Positions 62,002 to 64,000 of a DNA stretch of 64,000 bases are shown here, piece by piece. The notes under the pieces were generated by a model. The model was given only the letters and a program-made list of their open reading frames with translations, made no database searches and was not told the origin of the DNA. The DNA is from CAJXMH01 sp964001305 (GTDB lineage Bacteria > Bacteroidota > Bacteroidia > Flavobacteriales_E > Vicingaceae), in the NCBI GenBank assembly GCA_964001305.1, contig CAXFAI010000035.1, positions 1 to 64,000 on the forward strand. The letters are read 5' to 3'. A program made the translations under genes and the position numbers. The number at the start of each line of letters is the position of its first letter. Within the stretch, counting starts at the first letter, position 1.

Positions 62002-64000
62002 ATGTCTTTTATTTCACGGGTTTTCATCCTGTCGATGTTAATAACTATAATCGGCAATTCTCTTCTTTTAGCCCAAGGCAAAACTGATTGGAATGAGTCA
62101 TCTGTTACCATAGATAGCGCCAGTTTTAAACCCATAGACTCCAGCAGTGTAATTACCGATTCTTTAGTGGTTAATGACAGCACCGAAAGCAAAGTTGATA
62201 CCACAATTTCTAAAGACGCCATTACCTCTAAAGTAGACTATCAGGCAGAAGATTCTATGCGTTTCGACTTAAGTATTGAAAAAGTGTATTTGTACGGAAA
62301 TGCTCAAGTTAACTATGAAGACATTCAATTAAATGCCGCCTATATTGAAGTAGATCTCAGAAACAACACGGTAGTAGCCAATGGACTGCCCGACAGTACA
62401 GGAGAGTTGGCAGGCTTACCCGTTTTTAAAGAAGGAGCTCAAGAGTATCAAGCAGGTAAAATGACCTATAATTTTGACACTGAGAAAGGAAAAATTAGCG
62501 AGGTAAAAACCCAAGAGGGAGATGGATATATTAAGGGTAACGAGGTGAAGAAAACGGGCGAAGATGTCATGTATATTCGGAATGGTTATTACACGACTTG
62601 TAATCTTGATCACCCGCATTATTCTTTGGCCACTTCAAAACTTAAAGTAATTCCGAAAGACAAAATTGTGACTGGTCCAACTGTATTAAAAATTGGCGAT
62701 GTTCCAACTCCGCTTGGCTTACCTTTTGGATTTTTCCCAAACAAAAAAGGTCGTTCATCAGGGATAATTATACCAACTTATGGAGACTCAAGAGCTTATG
62801 GATTCTTTTTAAGAGATGGAGGATTTTATTGGGGAATCAGTGACAATATGGATGCAAGTTTTACTGCCGACATTTACTCTTTAGGAAGTTGGGGCGCAAA
62901 AGTAAATTCCAGATATAAGAAGAGATATGGCTATAATGGCAATGTAAACTTAAGTTATGCTAAACTTTTAAATGGGTACAAAGAATTTCCAGATTACGTG
63001 GAAAGTAATGAGTTTTTTATTCGATGGAATCATAATCAAGATACAAAAGCAAGACCTGGTGGACGATTTTCAGCCAATGTAAATATTGGAAGTAGGAACA
63101 ACTTTATTAACAACCTCAATAGCTTTACGCAAGATTATTTAACCAATACCTTCCAATCTTCAATTAGCTACAATAACTCTTTTCCTACAAAGCCTTACAA
63201 CTTAACCTTAAGTGCGAGGCATAACCAAAATACACAAACTGGTGCCTTCAATTTAACTTTACCAGATGCGGCATTCAATGTTTCTAGATTATATCCTTTT
63301 AAAAAATACAGTAAGATTGGCACTGAATGGTGGCGAAGTGCCTACCGAAATTTTGGAATAAACTATTCTGGTACAGCGACGAATCAGCTTTCAACAAATG
63401 ACACCTTATTGGCTCTAGATCAAGTTAATAAACTAAGTCAGGATTTTAGACATGGGATTAGACACAGTGTTCCGGTAAGCACTTCTTTTAAACTCCTTAA
63501 ATACATGAATCTAAACCCTTCGGTTAACTTTTCGGAAGTATGGGCGTTTGAAACTTACAGAAGGTCATATGATGACGAGCTAAATCGAGTAACCATGGAT
63601 ACCGTAAGTGGTTTTGAACGAGGAGCTAGTATCAATTTCAATACCGCCCTAACTACCAAGATTTATGGCATGTACCAGTTTAAAAAAGGCCCTATCAATG
63701 CCATTCGACATGTCATGACTCCTCAAGTTTCTTTTAATTACCAGCCTTCGGTTGTTACTGGAAGAAGAAGTTATCAAGATGCTAATGGAGTTCAACAATA
63801 CTATAACATTTTTAATGGGACGGTTTATGGTTCTCCAGAAAGGCAAAGAAGCGGTCGTGCCGGTTTTAGTTTATTGAATAACTTAGAAATGAAAGTCAAG
63901 TCTAAAAATGATAGCTCAGGGATTAAAAAAGTGACCATTTTTGAAAACTTAGGATTTAGCACAAACTATGATTTTAATGCAGACTCTTTAAATTGGGCTC
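62002..64000 (+). CDS. lptD: LPS-assembly outer-membrane protein LptD (partial, runs off window)
   Basis: An open frame of 666 codons from ATG 62002 to the window edge without a stop. The start MSFISRVFILSMLITI gives a signal peptide ending LLAQ. About 90-230 is an OstA/LptA-like beta-jellyroll (VYLYGNAQVNYEDIQLNAAY and NGLPDSTGELAG are typical). It is followed by the LptD barrel region (TPLGLPFGFFPNKKGRSSG, then many strands). It threads LPS into the outer leaflet with LptE. It is divergent from the amidase gene. The C terminus and length cannot be seen. Confidence 0.9.
   Translation, partial: MSFISRVFILSMLITIIGNSLLLAQGKTDWNESSVTIDSASFKPIDSSSVITDSLVVNDSTESKVDTTISKDAITSKVDYQAEDSMRFDLSIEKVYLYGNAQVNYEDIQLNAAYIEVDLRNNTVVANGLPDSTGELAGLPVFKEGAQEYQAGKMTYNFDTEKGKISEVKTQEGDGYIKGNEVKKTGEDVMYIRNGYYTTCNLDHPHYSLATSKLKVIPKDKIVTGPTVLKIGDVPTPLGLPFGFFPNKKGRSSGIIIPTYGDSRAYGFFLRDGGFYWGISDNMDASFTADIYSLGSWGAKVNSRYKKRYGYNGNVNLSYAKLLNGYKEFPDYVESNEFFIRWNHNQDTKARPGGRFSANVNIGSRNNFINNLNSFTQDYLTNTFQSSISYNNSFPTKPYNLTLSARHNQNTQTGAFNLTLPDAAFNVSRLYPFKKYSKIGTEWWRSAYRNFGINYSGTATNQLSTNDTLLALDQVNKLSQDFRHGIRHSVPVSTSFKLLKYMNLNPSVNFSEVWAFETYRRSYDDELNRVTMDTVSGFERGASINFNTALTTKIYGMYQFKKGPINAIRHVMTPQVSFNYQPSVVTGRRSYQDANGVQQYYNIFNGTVYGSPERQRSGRAGFSLLNNLEMKVKSKNDSSGIKKVTIFENLGFSTNYDFNADSLNWA

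Noticed and set aside
61905..62222. N-terminal extension of the amidase
   Set aside because: It runs antisense through the lptD start and would bury the signal peptide; the start at 61904 fits an exported amidase.

Overview
The window is chromosomal DNA of a low-GC member of the Bacteroidota, most likely a Flavobacteriales/Cryomorphaceae-like marine heterotroph. The evidence is a type IX secretion sorting tail on a giant protein, Bacteroidota promoter elements of the TAnnTTTG form, poor Shine-Dalgarno sites, families largely confined to this phylum (DUF4293, the small 'ABC transporter ATPase' family, CarboxypepD_reg-like proteins), and a zapA - 6S-like RNA - rny locus. Most of it is a core-like gene set with dense operons, convergent genes that share stop-codon bases, and clear hairpin terminators. 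No rRNA, tRNA, CRISPR array, prophage or intact insertion sequence was seen.

Layout. 1-700: end of an upstream gene, then a small membrane-protein gene bounded by an inverted repeat, like a mobile gene cassette. 839-10857: accessory genes, namely a secreted zinc-protease-like T9SS protein, a serine hydrolase, a GNAT, an XRE/DUF2975 pair, a DinB-like protein and a membrane class III nucleotide cyclase. 10993-16368: a probable operon for a LodA/GoxA-type cysteine tryptophylquinone (CTQ) oxidase with its LodB-type flavoprotein, preceded by a two-part cupin/thiol-dioxygenase-like protein and followed by a CtlX-type hydrolase. 16450-22954: PspC, esterase, SRPBCC, phosphohexomutase, mltG, trmD, rplS and pirin. 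22970-34659: carbonic anhydrase, then an acetate/propionate module on the minus strand (porin, symporter small and large subunits, symporter-histidine kinase, single-domain response regulator, propionyl- and acetyl-CoA synthetases), with a zinc-ribbon HTH protein just upstream. 34731-50390: BamA-like protein, M49 peptidase, an OmpR-type two-component pair, an acyltransferase, a barrel pair including a helix-hairpin-helix protein, aroBA, and a SpoIIE phosphatase. 50441-52830: rny, a 6S-like RNA, zapA and a coiled-coil gene. 52963-64000: M23 peptidase, YdcF, an Fe-S electron-transfer pair, MCE protein, amidase, and the start of lptD, which runs off the window.

Working together: the acetate module forms a full uptake-sensing-activation route. 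The CTQ operon pairs an amino-acid oxidase with its maturation flavoprotein plus an unexplained metal-cupin partner, and is the best candidate here for under-described biology. The 6S-like RNA is supported by a long terminal stem and a U-tract. The amidase/MCE/lptD end is cell-envelope construction.
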